Shown here piece after piece: positions 35,871 through 43,749 of a stretch of DNA of 60,718 bases. Each line of letters opens with the position of its first letter. Position 1 is the first letter of the stretch. Position numbers and translations under genes: made by a program. Source of the stretch: Lachnospiraceae bacterium (lineage in GTDB: Bacteria > Bacillota > Clostridia > Lachnospirales > Lachnospiraceae); NCBI GenBank assembly GCA_009780115.1, contig WRAQ01000016.1, positions 1 through 60,718 of the forward strand, in the 5' to 3' direction. The notes under the pieces are model-generated. The model saw only the letters and a program-made list of their open reading frames with translations, searched no databases and was not told where the DNA came from.

Positions 35871-36734
35871 ATGCAAAAATCCGGCTTTTAACTTATTTAA
35901 GGTATTGATACCATGCTCATAGTAGTCCATATTATGATTAACAGTATCTTCATTCATCCCTGAATGCAAGAGTCCCCAGGTAGCTTCCCGGAGCATGTTC
36001 ATAAACTTCATATCGTTTAATGCGGCAAAATGTTCGGGAAGGGCCTGTCCGAAATAACACTCAAGCATGAATTTATCCTGCCCGGTACTAAAGGCATCAT
36101 GGAATGAGAGGGTCGCAATATCAAAGAAAATATCACCCATCCCGGAAAGTTCCCAATCAATCACATACAAATTATCGGAATTAAGCATATTAAAAGTGTA
36201 AAAATCGTTGTGGCAATAGGCTTTGCGATAAGCAGCCGATTTGTCAAACCGCTCTTTTGCCGCTTCAATTTCCGGTAAGAAATCATTTAATTCTTTTGGA
36301 AAAGGGATTCCCAAATTTTTCATTCCCGCAAGATGCTTATCAAGAAGGTCAAAAGGCGAAAAGCTCCTGCCATTATATTGAATGCTATGCAATTTTTTCA
36401 GCACTTTCATAACTTTCTTTATAATAGCGGGGGTGAGGATATCATCACGGTTCAAAACCGGGGCATCGACAAATTCAGTAATTAAATATTCCGCAGTACT
36501 CTGGGGTAGTACCTTTGGGGCAATGCCTAGTTCGCCGGCCATTCGCATTACTTTCACCTCATCAAGGCGGTTTAACCCCAAATGATCATTCTGGCGGCCG
36601 TTTATCCTTAAAACGAAGTTTTTGCCACCGGCCAACACTTTATAAGTGAAATTTACAAAACCGCCATTAAGAGGTTCATAAGAAACGGGGTTTTCACCCC
36701 ATATTTTATGGATGATTTCGTTGATATTAGTCAT
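35865..36734 (-). CDS. choline/ethanolamine kinase-like phosphotransferase (APH fold)
   Basis: 289 residues, aminoglycoside phosphotransferase-like kinase fold. The Brenner-type catalytic loop is YCHNDFYTFNML, and the metal-binding aspartate is in YVIDWELSGMGD. An N-terminal GGFVNFTYKV nucleotide loop is present. The CHND and DWE pattern fits LicA/choline kinase-like proteins more than true antibiotic kinases. AGGA lies 7 bases before the ATG. If it is choline kinase, the nearby GDPD could supply choline from glycerophosphocholine; that link is inference. Confidence 0.82.
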   Translation of the reverse strand: MTNINEIIHKIWGENPVSYEPLNGGFVNFTYKVLAGGKNFVLRINGRQNDHLGLNRLDEVKVMRMAGELGIAPKVLPQSTAEYLITEFVDAPVLNRDDILTPAIIKKVMKVLKKLHSIQYNGRSFSPFDLLDKHLAGMKNLGIPFPKELNDFLPEIEAAKERFDKSAAYRKAYCHNDFYTFNMLNSDNLYVIDWELSGMGDIFFDIATLSFHDAFSTGQDKFMLECYFGQALPEHFAALNDMKFMNMLREATWGLLHSGMNEDTVNHNMDYYEHGINTLNKLKAGFLHL

Positions 36735-36794
36735 TTTTTATCCTGCTTTCAACTTGACATTAAATATATATGAGTTAACTTTTGATGTCAGTTT

Positions 36795-37694
36795 TTAAAG
36801 CTCTTCATTTTCCCATATTTCCCGGTTACAAATCGTCTCAAAACCGATATCGGTATAAAATTCCCGGCCGCCGCCGAAACAATACTCGGCACCATAAGCT
36901 TTCGTTTTCTTCATTGCTTCAGTCAGTGCGATAGTAGCAAGCCCCAGCCGTCGGTATTTCGGTACGGTTGCAAGCGGCTCAAGGTAAGCGTATTTATTGA
37001 CTTCATCAACCCACATTCCCAGCGCACAGGCATATTCGCCGTTTGGTGCAACAACGATAGTTGCTAGAGCCGGGTTAGCATGGGGGGTATTCATTATTTT
37101 TACGTTGCCGTCAATATTTACTTCCGGCGGAATTTCATCATGGTCAAAACCACGCCAATAACATTCGGCCAACTTCGAAAAATCTACATCAAGCCCGGAA
37201 ATCAAATTGAACCCGTCCGGCAGCTTCCGCTCAACAAAGGCATTTTCATAACGGAATATTTTGACCGGTTCCTCATAAACAAGCCGATAGCCACGGCTAT
37301 TAAGCAAATCTTGTTTTGTTGTTTCTTTATTTGTAATCCAAACACCGAGTAATTTTTTCCCGTCTTTTTCGGTCGCAAGTTCTCTTTCCGCCCAGTCAAG
37401 TAATTCAGGTAACAAGTGGCGATATTCGGGTGCCGTATGTAGGTGCGCTTTACCGATTTCCATTTCATATGCGGAGATGGCCACGATTTTGCGCCCGCTC
37501 CCGGCTGTTTCGGCTTCCCACAGCCCCATCCGGTGGGCGCGGATATAATCAAACCATTGTAAATACTGGGCATATTCCCAGTAATGGGGCAGCAGGTAGC
37601 TATTGAGTGTCTCAAAGTCATAGGTCGCGGTAAGAAAATCAAAAACAGCATGGAAATCACTTAAAATATCATATCTTCGTTGAATTATTTTCAT
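36795..37694 (-). CDS. GNAT-family N-acetyltransferase (two-domain)
   Basis: 299 residues. The C-terminal half is a clear GNAT domain: YLEPLATVPKYRRLGLATIALTEA (split here as motif A, with the acetyl-CoA loop R-R-L-G-L-A) and FYTDIGFE. The N-terminal half looks like a second, degenerate GNAT unit (AISAYEMEIGKAH, YRHLLPELLDWAE). The acceptor is unknown. A frame opens further upstream at 37730, but ATG 37694 has AGAAAGG 7 bases before it. That SD lies in a hairpin ending in seven T residues, and a tiny leader ORF stands 136 bases upstream, so expression is probably regulated post-initiation. Confidence 0.85.
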   Translation of the reverse strand: MKIIQRRYDILSDFHAVFDFLTATYDFETLNSYLLPHYWEYAQYLQWFDYIRAHRMGLWEAETAGSGRKIVAISAYEMEIGKAHLHTAPEYRHLLPELLDWAERELATEKDGKKLLGVWITNKETTKQDLLNSRGYRLVYEEPVKIFRYENAFVERKLPDGFNLISGLDVDFSKLAECYWRGFDHDEIPPEVNIDGNVKIMNTPHANPALATIVVAPNGEYACALGMWVDEVNKYAYLEPLATVPKYRRLGLATIALTEAMKKTKAYGAEYCFGGGREFYTDIGFETICNREIWENEEL

Positions 37695-37719
37695 AAAAAA
37701 ACCTTTCTGGTCAGAAAGG
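37695..37719 (-). terminator. terminator/SD-sequestering hairpin directly before the GNAT gene
   Basis: On the minus strand CCTTTCT, loop GACC, AGAAAGG, then seven T residues abut the ATG. The right arm is the gene's SD, so the hairpin can both end transcription and block ribosome binding. Confidence 0.65.
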
Positions 37720-37829
37720 AAAATACGCACAGAATTACAAGATAATAATCTCTTGTTACTTTAGCGTTAATCCAATTCCAACACAAAACAAACCTAATCG
37801 GTTATCCTTTAGTTATGTCGGCAATTAGA

Positions 37830-37844
37830 CTAACGAATCATCAT
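37830..37844 (-). CDS. putative leader peptide MMIR
   Basis: A four-codon ORF (ATG ATG ATT CGT TAG) preceded by a perfect GGAGGTG at 37847-37853. It lies about 20 bases from the predicted transcription start and well upstream of the attenuator-like hairpin at 37695. Tiny ORFs so placed are typical of ribosome-mediated attenuation, including drug-inducible resistance genes. No experimental support is visible. Confidence 0.5.
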   Translation of the reverse strand: MMIR

Positions 37845-37870
37845 AGCACCTCCGGTTATTATTTGTATTT

Positions 37871-37899
37871 AGTATAAATGAGGATAATAATAAATACAA
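37871..37899 (-). promoter_or_regulatory. promoter for the GNAT leader transcript
   Basis: Minus-strand TTGTAT (37894-37899), 17-base spacer, TATACT (37871-37876); predicted start near 37864. Confidence 0.55.
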
Positions 37900-37914
37900 T
37901 AAAAATTTTAATTA

Positions 37915-37943
37915 TTGTATCACCTTACATTTAATGATATTAT
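37915..37943 (+). promoter_or_regulatory. promoter predicted to give a leaderless GDPD mRNA
   Basis: TTGTAT (37915-37920), 17-base spacer, TATTAT (37938-37943). The expected start is 37950, the A of the ATG; no SD is present. Confidence 0.5.
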
Positions 37944-37949
37944 ATTTTT

Positions 37950-38783
37950 ATGTATATAATAATTTTTGTCGTGTTTGGTTTAGCCCTTTTTTATCTATTT
38001 TTAATCATGCCCACTTTGCGGCATAAGCCCGGTTTTAGAGAGCTTAAAACAGTTTATTTTGCGCATCGCGGTTTGCATGATAATAACCCCTGCGCAGAGG
38101 GGGGCTGTGATGCCCCGGAAAATTCACTTAAATCTTTCGAAAAAGCGGTCGCTGCCGGTTATGGTATTGAACTTGACCTTCAGCTTTCAAAAGACGGACA
38201 AGTTGTTGTTTTCCATGATGAAACCTTGGAGCGGATGTGCGGTGTCCCGGGTAATGTTTTAGATTATACATATGAAGAGCTTAAGCAATTTACCCTCTTA
38301 GGCAGCACGGAGCGGATTCCTCTTTTGGCGGAAACCCTTGAGCTGGTTGCCGGGCAGGTTCCCCTTATTATTGAGTACAAAATCGTTAAGCACAATCTTT
38401 CGGTTTGTGAAATTGGGGATAAATTACTCCGCAAGTATCAAGGCGTTTATGTAATTGAATCTTTTCATCCTTTTGCCCTGCGCTGGTACAAGGAAAACCA
38501 TCCGTCAGTCATCCGCGGCCAGTTAGCCGACCGTTTTACTGAAAAAGAAGAATACAAAAGCTTACAGTATTGGCTTTTGCAGAATTTGCTGCTCAATTTT
38601 ATCACAAAACCAGATTTTATCGCCTTCAATTTTGAATACGCCGGAATGTGGTCCCGTACCATCTGCCGCAGACTCTTCCGCAACCCCGCCGCCGCCTGGA
38701 CTATCAAAACCCCAGCGGAGCTGGAGAAAGTTAGGCAGAAATTTGACTGGTTTATTTTTGAGGGTTTTGATATCGATATGTAA
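37950..38783 (+). CDS. glycerophosphodiester phosphodiesterase
   Basis: 277 residues. One N-terminal membrane helix (about 1-22) places the catalytic domain at the membrane. GDPD motifs: FAHRGLHD, APENSLKSF, GIELDLQLSKDG and VVFHDETLER, which hold the metal-binding Glu/Asp and the two catalytic histidines. It hydrolyses glycerophosphodiesters to glycerol 3-phosphate and an alcohol. No SD precedes the ATG; the promoter lies immediately upstream. Family 1 copy C begins right at its stop codon. Confidence 0.9.
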   Translation: MYIIIFVVFGLALFYLFLIMPTLRHKPGFRELKTVYFAHRGLHDNNPCAEGGCDAPENSLKSFEKAVAAGYGIELDLQLSKDGQVVVFHDETLERMCGVPGNVLDYTYEELKQFTLLGSTERIPLLAETLELVAGQVPLIIEYKIVKHNLSVCEIGDKLLRKYQGVYVIESFHPFALRWYKENHPSVIRGQLADRFTEKEEYKSLQYWLLQNLLLNFITKPDFIAFNFEYAGMWSRTICRRLFRNPAAAWTIKTPAELEKVRQKFDWFIFEGFDIDM

Positions 38784-38920
38784 GTAAGCCAGTAAAACAG
38801 TAAGACAGGCAAAAACATCTTGAAGTCATCTTAGGCCGCCTTCTTCCCAAGATAAAGTTTATATTTTACACCAATTAGGCCGTAATGACGGAAAGAGTTT
38901 ATTGCCTGGATTACGTATAC
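38784..38920 (+). repeat. family 1 structured repeat, copy C
   Basis: Starts one base after the GDPD stop codon. The left arm is itself duplicated (GTAAGCCAG at 38784, GTAAGACAG at 38800). Core motifs TTAGGCCGCC and AATTAGGCCG are present, and the adjacent stem is GTCA/TGAC. The right arm continues into a tandem array. Confidence 0.75.
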
Positions 38921-39037
38921 AGTTTATGTCTGGATTACGTACACATTATGCCTGCCTTACATACACAGTTTATTGTCTGGATTACATATACAGTTTATGC
39001 CTGACTTAAGTATACAGTTTATTACCTGACTTACATA
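38896..39037 (+). repeat. six tandem 22-25-bp units amplified from the family 1 right arm
   Basis: Units start at 38896, 38921, 38945, 38967, 38992 and 39016. Most read AGTTTAT, then CTG and TTAC blocks; the third unit is shortened. Each matches the right arm (TTTAT-CTGACTTAC) seen once in the other family 1 copies and is complementary to the left arm at 38800. With copy C it fills the 383-base gap before ppdK. Confidence 0.85.
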
Positions 39038-39069
39038 GATATTTTAATAAAATTTTATATCTTAAACCC

Positions 39070-39097
39070 TGTACAAATTCTCAATATATGTTATAGT
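39070..39097 (+). promoter_or_regulatory. candidate promoter for ppdK
   Basis: TGTACA (39070-39075), 16-base spacer, TATAGT (39092-39097), about 70 bases before the ATG. Confidence 0.4.
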
Positions 39098-39166
39098 TAT
39101 TAAGTATGGTAAAAAGTGAAAAATATTTCACTAAAAATAAATTTATTACGAAAGGAATGGATTTAA

Positions 39167-41815
39167 ATGGCAAAATGGGTTTACAATTTTGAAGAAGGCA
39201 GTGCGGATATGCGCAATCTGCTCGGCGGAAAAGGTGCCAACTTGGCCGAAATGACCAACTTAGGTCTGCCGATTCCCCAAGGTTTTACTGTTACAACCGA
39301 AGCTTGCACTGATTATTATGAGCAGGGTAAGATAGTTACGAAGGAGGTAGAAGATCAGATTTTTGCTTGCCTTAAAGAACTTGAAACTAAGCAGGGCAAA
39401 AAATTTGGTGATACCGACAATCCGCTTTTGGTTTCGGTCCGTTCAGGTTCCCGTGCTTCAATGCCCGGAATGATGGATACGATCTTGAATCTAGGTCTTA
39501 ACGATGTTTCTGTTGAAGGTATGGCGAAAAAAAGTGGTAATCCGCGTTTTGCTTATGATTCATACCGCCGTTTTATCCAAATGTTCGCCGACGTTGTTAT
39601 GGAAGTCGGAAAAGTATTCTTCGAGCGTATCTTAGATGAAATGAAAGAAGCGAAAGGCCTCGAATTTGACCACGAACTTACCGCTGATGACTTGAAAGAA
39701 CTTATCAATAAGTACAAAGCAATTTACAAAGACCATAAAGGTGAAGACTTCCCGCAAGACCCTGCTGTCCAATTAATGGAAGCAATCAGAGCCGTATTCC
39801 GTTCATGGAACAATGAGCGGGCGATTTACTACCGCCGTATGAATGATATCCCCGGCGATTGGGGGACCGCGGTAAACGTTCAGGCGATGGTCTTCGGCAA
39901 TATGGGCGATACATCAGGTACCGGTGTTGCCTTTACCCGTAACCCTTCAAATGGTGAAAACAAAATCTACGGTGAATACTTAGTTAATGCTCAAGGCGAA
40001 GACGTTGTTGCCGGTATCCGTACCCCGCAGCCGATATCCGAAATGGAAAAAGGCTGGCCTGAGTGCTACAAAAGATTTATTGAAATTACTCAAATTCTTG
40101 AAAAACATTATAAAGACATGCAGGATATGGAGTTTACCGTTGAAGACGGTACCCTTTACTTCCTCCAGACCAGAGCCGGCAAACGTACCGCTCCGGCGGC
40201 CCTTCAAATCGCCGTTGACATGGTTGACGAAGGCATGATTACAGTTGAAGATGCAATCCTTAGGATTGATGCGAAATCACTTGACCAATTACTACATCCG
40301 ACCTTTGACCCGGTTGCCCTGAAAAACGGCACGGTCATCGGAGCCGCCCTCCCTGCTTCACCCGGTGCTGCTGCCGGCCGTGTTTACTTTACTGCTGCGA
40401 CCGCAAAAGCTGCCGCTGATGCCGGAAACAGAGTTATCCTTGTCCGGATGGAAACAACCCCGGAAGATATTGAAGGCATGCACGCTTCCAAAGGTATTTT
40501 GACCGTTCGCGGCGGAATGACCTCACACGCGGCTGTTGTTGCCCGTGGTATGGGTGTTGCTTGTGTTTGCGGTTGCGGTGAAATCACAATTGATGAAGAA
40601 GCAAAATGCTTCAAGCTCGGCGGAAGAACCTACAATGAAGGCGATTATGTCTCACTAGACGGTACGGCCGGAAAAGTTTATGACGGTGATATTGCGACTG
40701 TTGATGCCAGCGTTGATGGAAACTTCGGTAAGATTATGGAATGGACCGACCGCTTCCGCACGATGGGAGTCCGGGCAAATGCCGAAACTCCTGAAGATGC
40801 CGCCAAAGCACTTGAATTTGGTGCCGAAGGTATCGGCCTTGCCAGAACCGAGCATATGTTCTTTGAACCGGACCGGATTCCGCGGATTCGCGAAATGATT
40901 CTTGCCCCTACGGCTGAGCTGCGTGAAAAAGCCCTCGAGCATTTGATTCCGTTCCAAAAAGGCGACTTCAAAGGAATTTACGAAGTTATGGGCGAACTGC
41001 CGATTACGATTCGTTTCCTTGACCCGCCTCTGCATGAGTTTGTTCCGACCAATGAAGATGATATCGCCGCTTTAGCCAAAGAAATGGGCATGAGTGTCAA
41101 AGATGTCAATGATATCATTGTTTCACTTCATGAGTTTAACCCGATGATGGGGCACCGTGGTTTACGCCTTGCCGTTACCTATCCGGAAATTACCCGGATG
41201 CAGACCAGGGCCGTTATGGAAGCAGCGATTGAAGTCAATGCCGAAAAAGGCATCAACATCGTTCCGGAAATTATGATTCCGCTGACCGGTGAAAGAAAAG
41301 AATTAGCTTTTGTTAAGAAAGTCGTTGTTGAAACCGCTGAATTGGTTAAAAAGGAAAAAAATTCCGACATCAAATATATGGTTGGAACAATGATGGAAAT
41401 TCCCCGTGCTTGTATCCTGGCTGATGAAGTTGCCGAAGAAGCTGATTTCTTCTCCTTTGGTACCAACGACTTGACCCAGATGACCTTCGGTTTCTCCCGT
41501 GACGATACCGGCAAGTTCATTGGTGATTACTACAAATACCAGATTTTTGAGTCAGACCCCTTTGCCCGTCTCGATGCAAGTGGTGTTGGGTTCCTTGTGA
41601 AGATGGCTTGTGAAAAAGGCCGCAAGGCAAGGCCTGACCTCAAACTTGGTATCTGCGGCGAACATGGCGGAGACCCAAGCAGTATCGACTTCTGCTTCAA
41701 AGCCGGCCTTGACTATGTATCATGCTCACCTTTCCGTGTTCCGATTGCCAGACTGGCAGCGGCGCAAGCAGCATTAAATGCTAAAGCAGGCGGAGCGAAA
41801 GTTATTCACGGATAA
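39167..41815 (+). CDS. ppdK: pyruvate, phosphate dikinase
   Basis: Interconverts pyruvate + ATP + Pi with PEP + AMP + PPi. 882 residues, full length. ATP-grasp domain (LLGGKGANLAEM, VRSGSRASMPGMMDT), the phospho-His swivelling domain with GGMTSHAAVVARGMG, and the PEP/pyruvate barrel ending in FFSFGTNDLTQMTFG and GICGEHGGDP. In anaerobes it often works glycolytically with PPi or anaplerotically. The SD is AAAGGA, about 10 bases from the ATG. It is a single-gene unit with a strong terminator. Confidence 0.97.
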   Translation: MAKWVYNFEEGSADMRNLLGGKGANLAEMTNLGLPIPQGFTVTTEACTDYYEQGKIVTKEVEDQIFACLKELETKQGKKFGDTDNPLLVSVRSGSRASMPGMMDTILNLGLNDVSVEGMAKKSGNPRFAYDSYRRFIQMFADVVMEVGKVFFERILDEMKEAKGLEFDHELTADDLKELINKYKAIYKDHKGEDFPQDPAVQLMEAIRAVFRSWNNERAIYYRRMNDIPGDWGTAVNVQAMVFGNMGDTSGTGVAFTRNPSNGENKIYGEYLVNAQGEDVVAGIRTPQPISEMEKGWPECYKRFIEITQILEKHYKDMQDMEFTVEDGTLYFLQTRAGKRTAPAALQIAVDMVDEGMITVEDAILRIDAKSLDQLLHPTFDPVALKNGTVIGAALPASPGAAAGRVYFTAATAKAAADAGNRVILVRMETTPEDIEGMHASKGILTVRGGMTSHAAVVARGMGVACVCGCGEITIDEEAKCFKLGGRTYNEGDYVSLDGTAGKVYDGDIATVDASVDGNFGKIMEWTDRFRTMGVRANAETPEDAAKALEFGAEGIGLARTEHMFFEPDRIPRIREMILAPTAELREKALEHLIPFQKGDFKGIYEVMGELPITIRFLDPPLHEFVPTNEDDIAALAKEMGMSVKDVNDIIVSLHEFNPMMGHRGLRLAVTYPEITRMQTRAVMEAAIEVNAEKGINIVPEIMIPLTGERKELAFVKKVVVETAELVKKEKNSDIKYMVGTMMEIPRACILADEVAEEADFFSFGTNDLTQMTFGFSRDDTGKFIGDYYKYQIFESDPFARLDASGVGFLVKMACEKGRKARPDLKLGICGEHGGDPSSIDFCFKAGLDYVSCSPFRVPIARLAAAQAALNAKAGGAKVIHG

Positions 41816-41834
41816 TAATCTTAAGCAAAATGAT

Positions 41835-41872
41835 AAACCGGCGCGGACCCAAGAGGTAAACGCCGGTTTTTT
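41835..41872 (+). terminator. intrinsic terminator after ppdK
   Basis: AAACCGGCG (41835-41843) and CGCCGGTTT (41861-41869) form a 9-bp stem followed by six T residues. Confidence 0.9.
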
Positions 41873-41938
41873 ATTTTGAGAAAAATTGAGTGCATTTTGC
41901 GAAAATATCCTAATATATTAATTATTAATTATCTGTGT

Positions 41939-41944
41939 TATACT
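41939..41944 (+). promoter_or_regulatory. extended -10 promoter for the DUF2179 gene
   Basis: TGTTATACT: an extended -10 (TATACT at 41939-41944) about 36 bases before the ATG. No clear -35, as is usual for this class. Confidence 0.5.
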
Positions 41945-41979
41945 TAGCTTAATTAAGTTCGAGTTTATAGGAGTTTCCT

Positions 41980-42597
41980 ATGATTGTACAAATTTTATTA
42001 TACCTCCTCATTTTTTTGGCAAAATTAATCGAGGTAGCGTTAGCAACGGTACGAAATGTCCTGATCAACCGGGGTGAAAAATTACTCGGTGCGGCAATCG
42101 GGTTTGTCGAAGTTATGATTTGGATAATTGTCGTAAGTAATGTTCTTGGGTCATTAGCGGAAGACCCGGTTAAAGCTTTGGTATATTGCCTTGCTTTTGC
42201 CTGCGGTAATTATTTCGGGGTTATTATTGAAGGGAAGCTGGCTATCGGTACGGCTTGTATCCAAGTAATGATAGTTGATGAGCCTAATACGGCGGTCAGT
42301 GTGATGGACAAATTGAAAAAGTCGATTAGTGTGACTGAAGATGGCAAAATTAAAGAAGTTAATTGTGTTGATGAAACAAATACCTATATAAACTTAAAAA
42401 CCTTGCTCCGTAACCGTGGGTTTGGCGTAACGACTGTGCCGGCGCAGGGGCTTGACCACGAAGTAAATATTATGATGATATATCTTAAACGTAAAAGCGT
42501 GCCGGAAGCACTGGATTTAATCCGCACTCATTCACCATCGGCTTTGGTAACGGTAAATGATATCCGGCAAATGCGGAACGGGTTCATAAGAAAATAG
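41980..42597 (+). CDS. DUF2179/DUF5698 (UPF0316) membrane protein
   Basis: 205 residues. Three N-terminal membrane helices, including KLIEVALATVRNVLINRGEK, are followed by a cytoplasmic DUF2179 ferredoxin-like domain of about 60-90 residues (GFGVTTVPAQGLDHE, MMIYLKRKSVPEALDLI). UPF0316 proteins of this layout have no settled function; the soluble domain resembles the ligand domains of YitT-like proteins. AGGAG lies 7 bases before the ATG. It is followed by the AEC transporter gene after a hairpin. Confidence 0.85.
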   Translation: MIVQILLYLLIFLAKLIEVALATVRNVLINRGEKLLGAAIGFVEVMIWIIVVSNVLGSLAEDPVKALVYCLAFACGNYFGVIIEGKLAIGTACIQVMIVDEPNTAVSVMDKLKKSISVTEDGKIKEVNCVDETNTYINLKTLLRNRGFGVTTVPAQGLDHEVNIMMIYLKRKSVPEALDLIRTHSPSALVTVNDIRQMRNGFIRK

Positions 42598-42608
42598 TAT
42601 GAAGAGTG

Positions 42609-42639
42609 GCAGATTTGAGCCTTAGGGCTCAAAGTCTGC
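42609..42639 (+). other. hairpin between the DUF2179 and AEC genes
   Basis: GCAGA/TCTGC and TTTGAGCC/GGCTCAAA form a 13-bp stem with one bulged base and a TTAG loop. There is no T-run, so it is more likely an mRNA-stability or processing structure than a terminator. Confidence 0.6.
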
Positions 42640-42666
42640 AGACTGTGATAATCATAGGAGTTATTA

Positions 42667-43611
42667 ATGTATATTGCAAATTCAATTCAAGCAGTGCTGA
42701 CAATGCTTACATTAATCAGTCTCGGTATATTGGCGGCAAAGCTGGGTTTTGTCGGTGAAGAAACAGAAGTGAAATTATCGAAGCTGACCCTAAACTTTTC
42801 GGTACCATGTTTACTGTTTGTCAGTTGTTTAAAATACATAAGCCGCGAGCTTGTAAGTGAACTTGGTTTTATCTTATTGATTCCGGTATTGATTATCTTA
42901 ATTGGTTATTTGCTTGCAATCGGAGTCGGAAAATTATTCCGCATCCCGCGCGAAAATTTTGGCTTGTTTTGCGTGATGTTTTCAATGTCAAATGCGATTT
43001 TTATCGGGTTGCCGATTTGCCTGATGATTTTTGGCGAAGAAGCATTACCATTGGTAGCTGCCTATTTTCCTTTTAACGCTCTGCTTTTTTGGACAATCGG
43101 CGCGGTAGGGATTGCTGCTGATGCGGGAAAGAAAGAAAAGCTTGGTTTGAATGCAGTCAAAAAAATACTTACCCCGCCGTTACTTGGCGCATTTTTTGGT
43201 GCGGTTTTTGCTTTAATCGGAATATCACTTCCGGTTTTTCTAACGGATGCAATGAGCTATATGGGCAGCCTGACAACTCCCGTCGCCTGTATTTTGGTAG
43301 GTTGCACCGTGAAAAAAATGGGCAAAGATATGTTTAAGATTTCTAAAGAAGGCAACCTCACTTTAATAGGCCGCTTTATTGTTTCACCGGCAATTGCTTT
43401 AGGGTTGTGCCTCTTTTTCCAGGCCCCGGCCTTAGTGACGAATGTCTTTACCCTGGAAGCGGCAATGCCGGTAATGAGCCAAAGCATGCTGCTTTCCCGC
43501 AGTTACGGGGCTAATCATCGCCTTGCCGCGCAGATGATTGCGGTGACAGCGGTGATTACGATGTTTTATGTCCCGGGATTGATTTTTTTGCTTTCACGGG
43601 TGGTAGTGTGA
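42667..43611 (+). CDS. AEC-family (auxin efflux carrier-like) transporter
   Basis: 314 residues, about ten membrane helices in two halves. Family landmarks are NFSVPCLLF in the first half, MFSMSNAIFIGLPI, LTTPVACILVGCTV and EAAMPVMSQSMLLSRSYG. Bacterial AEC proteins export or exchange organic acids such as malate; location before ackA hints at fermentation acids, but this is only context. AGGAG lies 7 bases before the ATG. A promoter for ackA lies inside its 3' end. Confidence 0.88.
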   Translation: MYIANSIQAVLTMLTLISLGILAAKLGFVGEETEVKLSKLTLNFSVPCLLFVSCLKYISRELVSELGFILLIPVLIILIGYLLAIGVGKLFRIPRENFGLFCVMFSMSNAIFIGLPICLMIFGEEALPLVAAYFPFNALLFWTIGAVGIAADAGKKEKLGLNAVKKILTPPLLGAFFGAVFALIGISLPVFLTDAMSYMGSLTTPVACILVGCTVKKMGKDMFKISKEGNLTLIGRFIVSPAIALGLCLFFQAPALVTNVFTLEAAMPVMSQSMLLSRSYGANHRLAAQMIAVTAVITMFYVPGLIFLLSRVVV

Positions 43612-43617
43612 TATAAT
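43588..43617 (+). promoter_or_regulatory. ackA promoter P1, inside the end of the AEC gene
   Basis: TTGCTT (43588-43593), 18-base spacer, extended -10 TGATATAAT (TATAAT at 43612-43617). Confidence 0.5.
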
Positions 43618-43703
43618 GACGCATCAGCAGGAAAACAAGCGACTGCGAAGCAGGCATTTGTTTTCACCTGATGTGTCAACAACAGACTGTAAGTCTGGAG
43701 TTG
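43618..43703 (+). other. two hairpins upstream of ackA
   Basis: Hairpin 1 (43618-43677): GACGCATCAG/CTGATGTGTC, AAAACAA/TTGTTTT and CTGC-GAA-GCAG. Hairpin 2 (about 43680-43703): CAGACT/AGTCTG. Both lie between P1 and P2. Confidence 0.65.
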
Positions 43704-43728
43704 TAAGTATAGAGAATCATGATATAAT
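43701..43728 (+). promoter_or_regulatory. ackA promoter P2
   Basis: TTGTAA (43701-43706), 16-base spacer, TATAAT (43723-43728), just 21 bases before the ATG. Confidence 0.5.
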
Positions 43729-43749
43729 AATAAGAAAAACGGAGAAAAT

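Noticed and set aside
36735-36794. TTGACA-like promoter on the plus strand
   Set aside because: It points into the 3' end of a minus-strand gene with no plus-strand gene to drive, and its -10 is poor.
38896-39037. Possible CRISPR array
   Set aside because: Units of 22-25 bp follow each other without unique spacers, no cas genes are present, and each unit matches the arm of the adjacent structured element.
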